Origin: Rhodobacter sp.
GTDB lineage: Bacteria; Pseudomonadota; Alphaproteobacteria; Rhodobacterales; Rhodobacteraceae
Assembly: GCA_030065095.1 (NCBI GenBank)
Contig: JASJDP010000005.1
Coordinates: 124,001-188,000 of the forward strand
Direction: 5' to 3'
DNA: 64,000 nucleotides
The notes beneath the pieces were generated by a model. That model searched no databases and had not been told where the DNA came from. It saw nothing but the letters and a program-made list of their open reading frames with translations. Of the stretch, positions 45,000 through 53,862 are shown piece after piece (position 1 is the stretch's first letter; the number at the start of each line of letters is the position of its first letter). A program made the position numbers and the translations under genes.

Positions 45000-45679
45000 A
45001 GCTGTCTGCCGACCAGACCGCCTTTGCCGATCGTCTCGGGCATAGCTTCGCCAACCCCGAGCTCTTGCAGCGCGCGCTGACCCATGGATCGATGTCCTCG
45101 CCCACCCGGCCCGATAATCAGCGGCTGGAATTCCTGGGCGACCGGGTGCTGGGCCTGGTGATGGCAGAGGCGTTGCTGAGCCTTGATCCGGGTGCCAACG
45201 AAGGGCAGCTCGCGCCCCGCTTCAATGCGCTCGTGCGCAAGGAAGCCTGTGCCGCCGTCGCGCAGCACCTGCAGCTGGGCGACGTTCTGCGTCTTGGCCG
45301 GTCCGAGACGATGTCAGGCGGCCGCCGCAAACAGGCGCTGCTTGGCGATGCGATGGAGGCGGTGATCGCCGCCGTTTATCTCGATGCCGGGTTCGAGGCC
45401 GCCCGGCGCGTGATCCTGATGGCCTGGGGTGACCGGATAGAAAAGGTCGAAGACGACGCCCGCGACGCCAAAACGGCCCTGCAGGAATGGGCACAGGCCC
45501 AGGGCCAGCCGGTGCCAAGCTATACCGAAACTGCCCGCAAGGGCCCGGACCATGCGCCTGTCTTCACCATCGAGGCGCGGCTGTCGGGGGGCGAGGCGGC
45601 GCAAGGAACCGCAAAGTCCAAACGGCAGGCGGAACAGGCGGCGGCAAAGGCGCTGCTGGAAAAGGTCGCGCGGATCTGA
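44996..45679 (+). CDS. rnc: Ribonuclease III
   Basis: This 227-residue double-strand-specific RNase starts with TTG (44996) overlapping the lepB stop, then [20 protein letters not shown]. The signature [20 protein letters not shown] holds the catalytic acidic residues, [20 protein letters not shown] the second set, and the C-terminal dsRNA-binding domain runs from [14 protein letters not shown] to the end. It is needed for rRNA processing. era, often next in line, is at 22.3 kb instead. Confidence 0.95.
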   Translation: MKLSADQTAFADRLGHSFANPELLQRALTHGSMSSPTRPDNQRLEFLGDRVLGLVMAEALLSLDPGANEGQLAPRFNALVRKEACAAVAQHLQLGDVLRLGRSETMSGGRRKQALLGDAMEAVIAAVYLDAGFEAARRVILMAWGDRIEKVEDDARDAKTALQEWAQAQGQPVPSYTETARKGPDHAPVFTIEARLSGGEAAQGTAKSKRQAEQAAAKALLEKVARI

Positions 45680-45718
45680 CGCGGCCGGCGCAATTTCGGA
45701 TTCAACGCGCGCTTGCCG

Positions 45719-46816
45719 TCAGGCCGGTCGGTGCACGAATAATGCGTCCGCAAGGTCCCGCCGGGTCAGATAGGGACGCACCGGTTTGCCAAAGCTTTCC
45801 GCCGGATCGCGCCGCTGCGCCCATGTCTCGATCAAGTCCGGGAACAGCGAGACCAGCTCGAACAACGGTCCGCAGCCGAGTGCACGCAATGCCAACGGGC
45901 CCGGGTAGAAGGATTCCGATGGCGCGCCCTCGGCCAGCACCAGTTCGTGGCGGTCGAGCATGATGTGCAGGTAAGTGACCGGCCTGCGGCCCCTTTCGAC
46001 CCAGGCGACCTCCGGACCCAGGACCTCTGCGGCATGCTTAGCCCGGATCAGCCGTTCGCCCCGGACCGTCCGCACAAGCAGCCCGTGTTGCGGCGATACC
46101 TGCATACGCCGTGCATTGCCGAACGCCCCCATTTCCAGGGTCACCGGGCAAAGCTGCGGGGCATGTGCCAGCATCCCTTCCGTCAGCCTCCTGCAGCCGA
46201 CCCAGCGCACGCGCTGATACCCATGGTCGAGCGTCAGCACCTCGTCGCCTGGACGAATCCGCTCGACGGCCGTGTCACCTCTCAGCGTTGCGATGCGGGT
46301 CCCCGGAGTGAAACAGGTCACATAGTTCGATGCGTACCGGTCCGGCTGCAGCCCGTAGCCTTCGCCGCCCGCCCCGTAGATCGGCGTGCCGAGTGTCAGC
46401 GACCGGATCGCCCCGGCTTCCATCGCCGCCTGATTGGCATTGTAGGTTTGTGACGGCACCCAGTAGGTGTTCCCGGCGGTGTCCTGGACAATCGCGGCGG
46501 TGACGATCGCCGTCGTGCCGTCGATATAGGTAATCGTGGCGTTGTACGCCATGCCCATGTCATAGATCTGGTCCGCGCCGCCATCGATGCTGAACGTGTC
46601 GGTGGTGAAATCGTGATCGTAGGAATCGGCGTTGTCGCCGCCGCCCCAACCGGTCGTACCGGGGGAAAACGCCTGGATGTAATTGGCCAGCGCATCCCCG
46701 GAGCTTCCGAATGTCAGTCCCTGAAGTGCGGTCGCATTCTCGGCGAAATGGTCGCCTTCGACCGTGTCCATGATGGGCTGGACGCCCAGGTAGAAGACGT
46801 CGAACGTCGTCGGCAT
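45719..46816 (-). CDS. Hint domain protein with N-terminal Roseobacter-type secreted domain
   Basis: This 365-residue protein has a Hint domain from about residue 165: CFTPGTRIATLRGDTAVERI with the nucleophilic Cys present, RPGDEVLTLDHGYQRVRWVG, SPQHGLLVR with the catalytic His and AKHAAEVLG. The N-terminal half (MPTTFDVFYLGVQPIMDTVE, GTTGWGGGDNADSYDHDF) is an acidic, Gly/Asp-rich region without a clear family. A complete active site distinguishes it from the Hint protein at 36.6 kb. It lacks a C-extein, so self-cleavage rather than splicing is likely. Role unknown. The start codon choice (46816) is tentative; 46858 would add 14 residues. Confidence 0.8.
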   Translation of the reverse strand: MPTTFDVFYLGVQPIMDTVEGDHFAENATALQGLTFGSSGDALANYIQAFSPGTTGWGGGDNADSYDHDFTTDTFSIDGGADQIYDMGMAYNATITYIDGTTAIVTAAIVQDTAGNTYWVPSQTYNANQAAMEAGAIRSLTLGTPIYGAGGEGYGLQPDRYASNYVTCFTPGTRIATLRGDTAVERIRPGDEVLTLDHGYQRVRWVGCRRLTEGMLAHAPQLCPVTLEMGAFGNARRMQVSPQHGLLVRTVRGERLIRAKHAAEVLGPEVAWVERGRRPVTYLHIMLDRHELVLAEGAPSESFYPGPLALRALGCGPLFELVSLFPDLIETWAQRRDPAESFGKPVRPYLTRRDLADALFVHRPA

Positions 46817-47041
46817 GTCAAATGCTACCCGCGGCAGTGCGACCGCAACGGCCCGCATATTCGCCGCCGGACAGGTGCCGCGCGATTGGGGTCGGGGCCG
46901 TAGAAGGGACAGGCATTCGTTCGCTCGATGTTTCGGAAACGGACACTACCCGTCCACTATGGCAGGATCGGTGTGAATTTCTGATTAACCGGTGCCGGCG
47001 GCTCGGGCGCACCGGAGCGCGATGGGTTCTGGGTGCGTTGC

Positions 47042-47088
47042 CGGGTCGGCGATGGCGCGGCGGCCTTCGGCCTTGATCCCGCGCCGGA
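47042..47088. repeat. Dispersed palindromic repeat, copy 5
   Basis: GGGTCGGCGATGGCGCGGCG followed by GCCTTCGGCCTTGATCCCGC and GCCGG repeats the right end of the 25.3 kb element almost exactly. It lies in the 339-base gap between a Hint gene and an AraC gene, which otherwise holds no supported gene. Confidence 0.7.
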
Positions 47089-47155
47089 AGATTCGTTGCG
47101 ACTTGCAATCTCGGACCAAAATCGAACCCGCGCTTCGCTTACAACGCATCGGGCT

Positions 47156-48016
47156 CTAGAAAGGCGCCTGCTGATGGCGCAGCCGGTATTGTCGGGGGGT
47201 CACGCCGTATTGCGCGCGAAACAGCCGGTAGAAATGGCTGAGGTTCTCAAAGCCGCAGGTGCGCGCGACCTCGGGGATCGCATCCCGTCCGTGACCCAGC
47301 AGCATCGCCGCATGCTCGATCCGGACCCGGTTGACGAAGGCCGATGGCGTCTGGCCCAGTTCGGTACGCGTCACCCGGCAGACATGTTCGTGGCTGCGGC
47401 CGGCGGCATCGACGAACCCCGCCGATCCGCGACGGAACACCTCCGGGTCCCGAACCGCCTGACAGGCGGCGGTGAACCAGTGGGGCGCGGTGCTGTTTGG
47501 GTGCGACTTCCGCTCGACCACGCGATTGATCAGCGTCAGCAGAAACTCCTCGATCCGTGCAAGCGACCGGATCGAGCTGCGCAGCTCCTGCGCCACATTC
47601 ACTGCGCGTTCAAATCGCGGCCCCTGCAGCACATAGGCTTCCGGCTGCGGGCCGTCCCAGTCGAAGAACCGCCCGCTGAACTCGTCGGGATAGCGGACGA
47701 CCAGGTGCGCGGCGGTGTCGACGCGAAACATCACGTTGATGATCTGGCATCCGGTCTGGCGGTTGGCGCTGAAGGCATGCGCGTCCTGCGGACGGACAAA
47801 GGCCAGATGCCCGGGTGTCAGCCGTTCGGTCCGGCCATTCACCCAATGCAGCGTCTTGCCCTTTTCGATCAGAAAGACCTCGAAATAGTCGTGATCATGC
47901 GCCCTGTCCGGAAACCTCCGCTCGAGCTGTTTACGCGCAAAATGAAACGCTTCGCCGGCGTCGATGTAATCGTCGATATGGAATCGGGTGACCTGCAACG
48001 GGACAATTCCGGACAA
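47156..48016 (-). CDS. AraC family regulator with cupin N-domain
   Basis: This 286-residue regulator has an N-terminal cupin-like sensing domain with the pattern HDHDYFEVFLIEKGKTLHWV (about residues 40-60) and a C-terminal AraC HTH pair: FRRGSAGFVDAAGRSHEHVC, RTELGQTPSAFVNRVRIEHA and CGFENLSHFYRLFRAQYG then VTPRQYR. It resembles ChbR-type regulators of sugar-uptake genes. It is divergent from the PhyH-ABC-mannosidase operon and probably regulates it. Confidence 0.87.
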   Translation of the reverse strand: MSGIVPLQVTRFHIDDYIDAGEAFHFARKQLERRFPDRAHDHDYFEVFLIEKGKTLHWVNGRTERLTPGHLAFVRPQDAHAFSANRQTGCQIINVMFRVDTAAHLVVRYPDEFSGRFFDWDGPQPEAYVLQGPRFERAVNVAQELRSSIRSLARIEEFLLTLINRVVERKSHPNSTAPHWFTAACQAVRDPEVFRRGSAGFVDAAGRSHEHVCRVTRTELGQTPSAFVNRVRIEHAAMLLGHGRDAIPEVARTCGFENLSHFYRLFRAQYGVTPRQYRLRHQQAPF

Positions 48017-48129
48017 TAAAACGATGGATTCACCCAGAAAATATCAAAATAGAACAAGAAAAAGTCAAGCTGTGGTGATGCGCGCCTGCCGCCGTTTGCC
48101 TAGGCTTGGCTGGAAACGGGGGGCGTTCG

Positions 48130-48957
48130 ATGCTCGACGAATTCCAGGACCTCAGATTCGACCCGGTGGTTAACCCGTCGCCCAAACGGCTGTCGCCGGC
48201 GCAGATCGACCACTATAACCGCCTGGGATTCATCCAGCCGTTCGACATCTTCCCGCCGGACGAAATCGCCCGCATCCGGGCCTATGCCGACCGGCTGATG
48301 GCGGATATGCGTCAGGACGGCGCCTATGGCGTCAACTGCTATCAGGCGCGGCTGGCCGGTCTTTGGGATATCGCCACCGACGCCCGCATCCTGGACCATG
48401 TCGAGGATATCATCGGGCCCGATATCCTCTGCTGGGCCAGCGCGATCCTGTCGAAGGCGCCGCATGATCCCAAGGCCGTGCCCTGGCATCAGGATGCCGC
48501 ATTCTGGCACCTCGCACCGGCCCGCACGGTCACCGTCTGGCTGGCGATCGACGATGCGGACGCGGGCAATTCGGCGATGCGGTTCATCCCGGGCACCCAT
48601 GACAGGGGGGCGATGAAGCTGAGGGCAACCAAGACCGGGGTAAACGTCTTTCATATAGAGACCGAGGGCGCCGACGACTTGGGCCAGCCGTTCACCAATA
48701 TGCTGAAGGCGGGGCAGGTCTCGCTCCATGCCGATATGCTGGTTCACGGATCGCTGCCCAATAGATCCGGCCGCCGCCGCTGTGGGCTGACCCTGCGCTA
48801 TTGCCCGCCCGAGGTGCGGATCACCGACGCGGCCTGGGCAAAGGGTGTGGAGGCCATCCAGTGCCGGGGCGAGGCCGGCCATTGGCGCACCCACCCGCGC
48901 CCGGACAACGACGACATCACCAAGACCTCCAGCCCGCATGTGGTGGGCAACAACTGA
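48130..48957 (+). CDS. PhyH family dioxygenase, first gene of the mannosidase locus
   Basis: This 275-residue Fe(II)/2-oxoglutarate dioxygenase has the metal ligands in VPWHQDAAFWHLAPARTVTV (HxD, about residues 120-139) and the distal His in ADMLVHGSLPNRSGRRRCGL (about 205-224), with the Arg for 2-oxoglutarate. It starts the operon at 48.1 kb, opposite the AraC regulator. Two hairpins separate it from the binding-protein gene. In this context it may hydroxylate or oxidatively demethylate a methylated or N-substituted sugar compound; no substrate evidence exists. A TTG at 48106 is an alternative start. Confidence 0.85.
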   Translation: MLDEFQDLRFDPVVNPSPKRLSPAQIDHYNRLGFIQPFDIFPPDEIARIRAYADRLMADMRQDGAYGVNCYQARLAGLWDIATDARILDHVEDIIGPDILCWASAILSKAPHDPKAVPWHQDAAFWHLAPARTVTVWLAIDDADAGNSAMRFIPGTHDRGAMKLRATKTGVNVFHIETEGADDLGQPFTNMLKAGQVSLHADMLVHGSLPNRSGRRRCGLTLRYCPPEVRITDAAWAKGVEAIQCRGEAGHWRTHPRPDNDDITKTSSPHVVGNN

Positions 48958-48999
48958 CAGGGAAAGGACCGGATTGCGGACAAAACGGCACGGACACGC

Positions 49000-49073
49000 G
49001 GCCCTCGGTCTTCTCCCAACCGAGGGCCCCGGCGTCATAACCGGCCCCTGTCCACCGGACGGGGCCGGTTATG
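49000..49073 (+). promoter_or_regulatory. Two tandem strong hairpins between PhyH and the binding-protein gene
   Basis: GGCCCTCGGT (49000-49009) pairs with ACCGAGGGCC (49019-49028), ten bases. CATAACCGGCCCC (49036-49048) pairs with GGGGCCGGTTATG (49061-49073), thirteen bases, perfect. They lie 226-299 bases before the binding-protein start. Such stems can act as terminator, attenuator or RNA-processing boundary; no T-tract follows. Confidence 0.65.
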
Positions 49074-49298
49074 CACCCATTTGCGCCCGTTCCGACCGTA
49101 TCCCTATCCGGTCCGCACAGGGTCATCGTCATGCTGTTCCCGACGCATACGGAGTGCCCTCGAAATCGCACGCACGTTTGTTGAAGTCCCCGATTGCACA
49201 CGCAGACCGGTCACGGCCATGTCCGTCGGGAAATGGATTTCGGGCCGAGCCGCCCGGCAAGAATGGGGTCAAAGGCCCCGCAAAATAGGGAGAAGACA

Positions 49299-51026
49299 AT
49301 GAAATTAGGAAAGACCGTCACGCTGGCCTCGGCGCTTGCGCTTTTGGTCACGGGTGCCCTGGCGCAGGATGTTGCACGCGAGGATACCGTGATCTTCGAC
49401 CTCGACCGCACCATCAAAGACCCGGAGAACTTCAATTGGATGACCCCGGGCACCAAGCGGATGCACGGCGCGCACCAGGCGATGTGGGAGCCGCTGTTCA
49501 TCCTCAACTACGGCACCGGCGAGCTTGACCCCTGGCTCGGCACCGAGATCACTCCTAACGCTACCAACGACGAATGGGTGCTGAAGATCCGCCAGGGCGT
49601 CGAGTGGTCCGACGGCGAAGCCTTCGATGCCGACGACGTGGTCTTTACCGTCGGCATGGCGATCTCGAACGAGGATATCTCCAGCCGCGAGGCCTCGACC
49701 GTCCGCGCCCAGGTCGCAAGCGTCGAAAAGGTCGACCCCATGACCGTCAAGTTCACGCTGACGGCGCCGAACCCGCGCTTTGCCGTGGAAAACTTCGGCG
49801 TGCGCATCTTCGGGTCGTTCCTGATCATGCCGCAGCATATCTGGGAGGGTCAGGATCCGGCGACCTTCGCCTTCTACCCGCCCATCGGCACGGGCCCCTA
49901 TACCTACACCTCGGGCGCCACCAACCGGATGATCTGGGACCGCAACGACGACTGGTGGGGCGCCAAGGCCGGCTTTCAGGACCTGCCCGAACCCAAGCGC
50001 CTGATCTGGCTGGAATCCGGCGGCGCCGAAAGCCGCGCCCAGCTGATGGCCACCAACCAGATGGATGCCGCCCAGAATGTCAGCGTCGGCACGTTCGAGG
50101 CGATCTCGTTCCAGAACCCCAAGGTCATCGCCTGGCATAACGGCTACCCCTATGCCAGCGCCGACCCCTGCGCCCGGCAGCTGGAAATCAACACCACCGT
50201 CGGCCCCTGGGACGATCCGGCCCTGCGCCGCGCGGTCAACCACATCATCGACCGCAACCAGATCGTGAACGTGGCGATCGAGGGCGCGACGGTGCCCTCC
50301 GAGACGATGTTCGTGCAATACGGCTCGATGGCGCCCTATATCGACGCCGTGAAGGCCGCTGGTCACGGCCTGTCGCCCACGGCCGATGTTGCCGCCGGAC
50401 AGGCACTGATCGAGGCGGCCGGCTATGCGATGGGTGATGATGGGATCTATGAAAAGGACGGCGAGGACCTTGCCGTCAAGATCCATGTCAACTCCGCCTC
50501 GACCGAATATACCAAGACCATCGACGTCATCGTCGAACAGCTGAACCGAGCCGGCATCAAGGCCTCTTCGGTGCCGGTCGAAAACGGCGTCTTCTGGGGC
50601 GAGGTGCTGCCCTTCGGCGCCTACGAGATGTCCTATAGCTGGCTCAGCTGCGGGTCGGTCAACGAACCCTGGGCCTCGATGGGCCGCTACACGGTCAAGG
50701 ACGTCGTGCCGGTGGGCGAACGCTCGCCCGGGTTCAACAACACGGCACGCTGGGCGGACGCCTCGGCCGAGGCCTATTCGGCCATCGTCGATCAGATGGC
50801 CAACAAGGCGCTCGGCGATCCCGACGTGCCGGGCATGGTCGCCGAGGCCTATGCGCATCTGGCCGACGGCATGCCGTTCATCCCGCTTGTACAGTCGGCG
50901 AAACTTCTGCCGCTGAACACCACCTATTGGGAAGGCTGGCCGACGAACGACAATTACTACAACCACCCGTTTTTCTGGTGGAACTCGACGCATCAGATGA
51001 TCCACAACCTGACCAAGGCCAACTGA
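49299..51026 (+). CDS. ABC transporter substrate-binding protein, family 5
   Basis: This 575-residue periplasmic protein has a signal peptide (MKLGKTVTLASALALLVTGA, cleavage near ALAQ) and the fold of family 5 (peptide, nickel, oligosaccharide) binding proteins: HQAMWEPLFILNYGTGELDP, WVLKIRQGVEWSDGEAFDAD and DDVVFTVGMA near residues 95-120. It is the binding component for the permeases and ATPase encoded downstream. With a GH38 mannosidase in the operon, a mannose-containing oligosaccharide or glycoconjugate is a likely ligand; this is inference. Confidence 0.9.
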   Translation: MKLGKTVTLASALALLVTGALAQDVAREDTVIFDLDRTIKDPENFNWMTPGTKRMHGAHQAMWEPLFILNYGTGELDPWLGTEITPNATNDEWVLKIRQGVEWSDGEAFDADDVVFTVGMAISNEDISSREASTVRAQVASVEKVDPMTVKFTLTAPNPRFAVENFGVRIFGSFLIMPQHIWEGQDPATFAFYPPIGTGPYTYTSGATNRMIWDRNDDWWGAKAGFQDLPEPKRLIWLESGGAESRAQLMATNQMDAAQNVSVGTFEAISFQNPKVIAWHNGYPYASADPCARQLEINTTVGPWDDPALRRAVNHIIDRNQIVNVAIEGATVPSETMFVQYGSMAPYIDAVKAAGHGLSPTADVAAGQALIEAAGYAMGDDGIYEKDGEDLAVKIHVNSASTEYTKTIDVIVEQLNRAGIKASSVPVENGVFWGEVLPFGAYEMSYSWLSCGSVNEPWASMGRYTVKDVVPVGERSPGFNNTARWADASAEAYSAIVDQMANKALGDPDVPGMVAEAYAHLADGMPFIPLVQSAKLLPLNTTYWEGWPTNDNYYNHPFFWWNSTHQMIHNLTKAN

Positions 51027-51036
51027 GGTCCCATCG

Positions 51037-51056
51037 GCGGGGCGGTCATGCCCCGC
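51037..51056 (+). other. Stable hairpin after the binding-protein gene
   Basis: GCGGGGC (51037-51043) and GCCCCGC (51050-51056) form a seven-pair stem with loop GGTCAT in the 61-base gap. A 3' stem here would protect binding-protein mRNA and reduce read-through, as is common in ABC operons. Confidence 0.55.
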
Positions 51057-51087
51057 TTCCCCTTCCACCGATCCGGAGACCGGGCGG

Positions 51088-51855
51088 ATGTCGGATATCA
51101 AGAGCTTCTTCGCCGAACAGGGCTACTACCATTCGCGCGGTCTCTTCTCTCCTGCCGAAATCGCCGAGCTCGAAGAGGATTTCGACCGTATCGTCGCCCA
51201 GCTCTCGGCCTCCGGCGAAAAGATCGACGCCACCTGGGACGGCGGCGAGGCGGCCAGGATCGCCCGTACGGGCGACAGCATCCTGCACACGCACAATGTC
51301 CAGCAATATTCCCGCCGCTGGCTCGACGCCTTCCTGAACCCGCGTTTTCTGGACGTGGCCGAGGCGATCCTCGGCCCCGACATCGTCCTGCACCACTCCA
51401 AGCTTTTCCAGAAGCCCAGCGAACAGGGCTCGCCCTTTCCGATGCACCAGGACTGGCCGTATTTCCCCACCGTCGCCGATACGATGATCGCCGGCATCAT
51501 CCATGTGTCCAGGGCGACCGATCGGATGGGCTGTCTGCGGGTCTACCCCGGCAGCCACCGGCTGGGCCGGATCGAGGGGGCCGACGGCCGGCGGCCCAAC
51601 GCGGTGTTGTCGCGCTATCCCATCGAGCGTGCCGAGATCGTCGAGGCAGAACCGGGCGACGTGGTATTCTTCCACTACTTCACCCTGCACGGCTCCATGC
51701 CGAACCGGTCGGACCGGACGCGCAAGACGGTGCTCTGCCAGATGTACGCGGGCACGGACCAGGTCGAGGAGGGCAACCGGCATCCCGACGAACGGTTGGT
51801 CCTGCGCGGCTGGAACAGCCGGATCTCGCGCACGCTCGCAGGACAGGCGGCGTGA
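51088..51855 (+). CDS. PhyH family dioxygenase, second in the locus
   Basis: This 255-residue protein begins MSDIKSFFAEQGYYHSRGLF and holds the Fe(II) ligands in FPMHQDWPYFPTVADTMIAG (about residues 109-128) and HYFTLHGSMPNRSDRTRKTV (about 190-209). It lies between the binding protein and the permeases, an odd position that ties it to use of the transported compound. It differs clearly from the PhyH at 48.1 kb, so the two probably act on different positions or steps. Confidence 0.85.
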   Translation: MSDIKSFFAEQGYYHSRGLFSPAEIAELEEDFDRIVAQLSASGEKIDATWDGGEAARIARTGDSILHTHNVQQYSRRWLDAFLNPRFLDVAEAILGPDIVLHHSKLFQKPSEQGSPFPMHQDWPYFPTVADTMIAGIIHVSRATDRMGCLRVYPGSHRLGRIEGADGRRPNAVLSRYPIERAEIVEAEPGDVVFFHYFTLHGSMPNRSDRTRKTVLCQMYAGTDQVEEGNRHPDERLVLRGWNSRISRTLAGQAA

Positions 51856-51928
51856 TGCGCTCGACCGGAAGGAAGTCCGATGGACGTCCGATGCAAGCCC
51901 GATACAAATCCGATGCCGGATCCCAACA

Positions 51929-52942
51929 ATGAGACTCCCGCGAAAATACCTCGTCAACCGGCTGGTCACGCTGTTCCTCACGGTCTGGATCGCCGCCACC
52001 CTGATCTGGATCATCCCCCGCCTCTCGCCAGTCGATCCGGCGGATATCATGCTGGGCCGCATGGCCGCCGGAGCCGGGGCCGTCGAGAACGCGGATGCCA
52101 TTCTGGAACAGTTGAAAGAGAACTTCGGCCTGAACGATCCTCTGGTCGTTCAATACGTCAAATATCTGAAAAACATCGTCCTGTTCGACTTCGGCCTCAG
52201 CACCGCGACCTTCCCGACCAAGGTGTCCAGCCTGATCGCGCGGGCGCTTCCCTGGACGTTGGGCCTGATGCTGTTGTCGCTGGTCATCACCTTCTTCATC
52301 GGCAACCTCCTGGGCGCGCTGATGGTCTGGAGCCATTCGCCCAGGCTGGTCCGCGTCGCGATCCCGGCCGCGATGGTTTTCACCTCGATTCCCCCGATAC
52401 TCAGCGGCCTTCTGCTGATGTGGGTCTTCGCCGCCAAACTCCGCTGGTTTCCGCTGACCGGCGCCTATGGGCTGACGGTCGAGCCGGGCTGGAACTGGGC
52501 GTTCGTTCAGTCCGTCCTGCACCACGGATTCCTGCCCGCCCTGTCCATCGTCATCGTCACGTTCGGGTTCTGGGCGCTGGGTATGCGCGGCCTGATGATC
52601 ACCGTGCAGGGCGAGGATTACGTCAAGCTGGCCGAGGCCAAGGGCCTGCGCCCACGCTACATCCTTTACAAGTACATGATACGGAACGCGATTTTGCCGC
52701 AGATCACGGCATTCGCGCTGAAGATCGGCCTGCTGATCGCGGGCCAGGTGCTGGTCGAGCGCATCTTTGCCTATAATGGCATGGGCAAGCTGTTGTACGA
52801 CGCGATCCTCGACCAGGATTTTCCCGTCATCCAGGGCGTCAGCTTTGTCATCATCCTTATGACGGCGGTGTCGGTATTCCTTGTCGATCTGGTCTATCCG
52901 TTCATCGACCCTCGTATCCGGCACGAGGGGGCGACGTCATGA
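51929..52942 (+). CDS. ABC transporter permease, DppB/OppB type
   Basis: This 337-residue inner-membrane protein starts MRLPRKYLVNRLVTLFLTVW, the DppB-type N-terminal helix, and has six transmembrane helices with the coupling loop GEDYVKLAEAKGLRPRYILY (about residues 225-244). It forms the channel with the next gene's product. The ATG at 51929 was preferred to the longer open frame upstream, which overlaps the PhyH gene. Its stop overlaps the next ATG. Confidence 0.92.
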   Translation: MRLPRKYLVNRLVTLFLTVWIAATLIWIIPRLSPVDPADIMLGRMAAGAGAVENADAILEQLKENFGLNDPLVVQYVKYLKNIVLFDFGLSTATFPTKVSSLIARALPWTLGLMLLSLVITFFIGNLLGALMVWSHSPRLVRVAIPAAMVFTSIPPILSGLLLMWVFAAKLRWFPLTGAYGLTVEPGWNWAFVQSVLHHGFLPALSIVIVTFGFWALGMRGLMITVQGEDYVKLAEAKGLRPRYILYKYMIRNAILPQITAFALKIGLLIAGQVLVERIFAYNGMGKLLYDAILDQDFPVIQGVSFVIILMTAVSVFLVDLVYPFIDPRIRHEGATS

Positions 52943-53862
52943 CCGATGCCCCGCTCACCCGCGCCGACCGCCGGCTGCAGCGGCGCATGCGCCGCTTTGA
53001 CAACCCGTGGCTCAACCCGAAACTGTTGTGGGGCATCGGCCTGCTTCTGGGCATCGTCGCGCTTGGCCTGATCGGCCGGATGCTGTGGAATCTCGACCTT
53101 GTCTTCACCGGCTCAGCCACCCTGAAACTGCCGCCCGTCGGGTTCGAGAACCTGCGCAGGCAGCCCGGCGTCTGGGACCATCCGCTGGGCACCGACGGGT
53201 CGGGCCGCGACATGCTGGCGCTGATCGTCATCGGCGCGCCCAACTCGCTGTTCGTAGGTCTGATGGCCAGCCTGATCGGCATGGGCACCGGTATCGTCCT
53301 GGGCTTCACCGCGGGTTTCGTCGGCGGGCGGACCGACGATGTCATCCGCGTGCTGTCCGACGTAATGATCACCATCCCGCCGCTTCTGATCCTGGTCGTC
53401 TTTCAATCCGCCTTCGGCGATGTCAGCCTGACGATGATGGCGCTGCTGATCGCCGGGTTCGTCTGGCAATCACCCACCCGGCTGATCCGCGCGCAGGTAC
53501 TGTCGATGAGGCAATCCGGCTACGTCCAGATGGCGCAGCTGTCCGGCGCGCCGACGCATCACATCATGTTCCGCGAGATGCTGCCGAACCTCGTCCCCTA
53601 CCTCTTCGGCAGCTTCATCGCCAATGTCACCACGTCGATCGTCACCGCCGTCGGTCTCGAGGTCCTGGGCCTCGGTCCGCAACGCATTCCCACGCTGGGC
53701 CGCACGATCTATGAGGCGATCAACGCAGGCGCGCTGATCCAGAACCTTTGGTGGTGGTGGGGCATTCCGACGATCCTGCTGGCGGTGATGTTCATCGGGC
53801 TTCTGCTGATCAATCTCGGGCTCGACGAGGTCTCGAACCCGCGGCTCCGGAGGCTGTCATGA
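52939..53862 (+). CDS. ABC transporter permease, DppC/OppC type
   Basis: This 307-residue inner-membrane protein is the second permease. It has the DppC-type N-terminal tail and first helix, the conserved HPLGTDGSGRDMLALIVIGA (about residues 75-94), and the coupling loop RQSGYVQMAQLSGAPTHHIM. It pairs with the upstream permease, and both ends overlap neighbours by ATGA, so the transporter genes are translationally coupled. Confidence 0.92.
   Translation: MTDAPLTRADRRLQRRMRRFDNPWLNPKLLWGIGLLLGIVALGLIGRMLWNLDLVFTGSATLKLPPVGFENLRRQPGVWDHPLGTDGSGRDMLALIVIGAPNSLFVGLMASLIGMGTGIVLGFTAGFVGGRTDDVIRVLSDVMITIPPLLILVVFQSAFGDVSLTMMALLIAGFVWQSPTRLIRAQVLSMRQSGYVQMAQLSGAPTHHIMFREMLPNLVPYLFGSFIANVTTSIVTAVGLEVLGLGPQRIPTLGRTIYEAINAGALIQNLWWWWGIPTILLAVMFIGLLLINLGLDEVSNPRLRRLS

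Noticed and set aside
49305-51101. 598-residue minus-strand frame opposite the binding-protein gene
   Set aside because: The plus strand has a signal peptide and family 5 motifs; the minus frame is Gly/Arg/His-rich shadow sequence.
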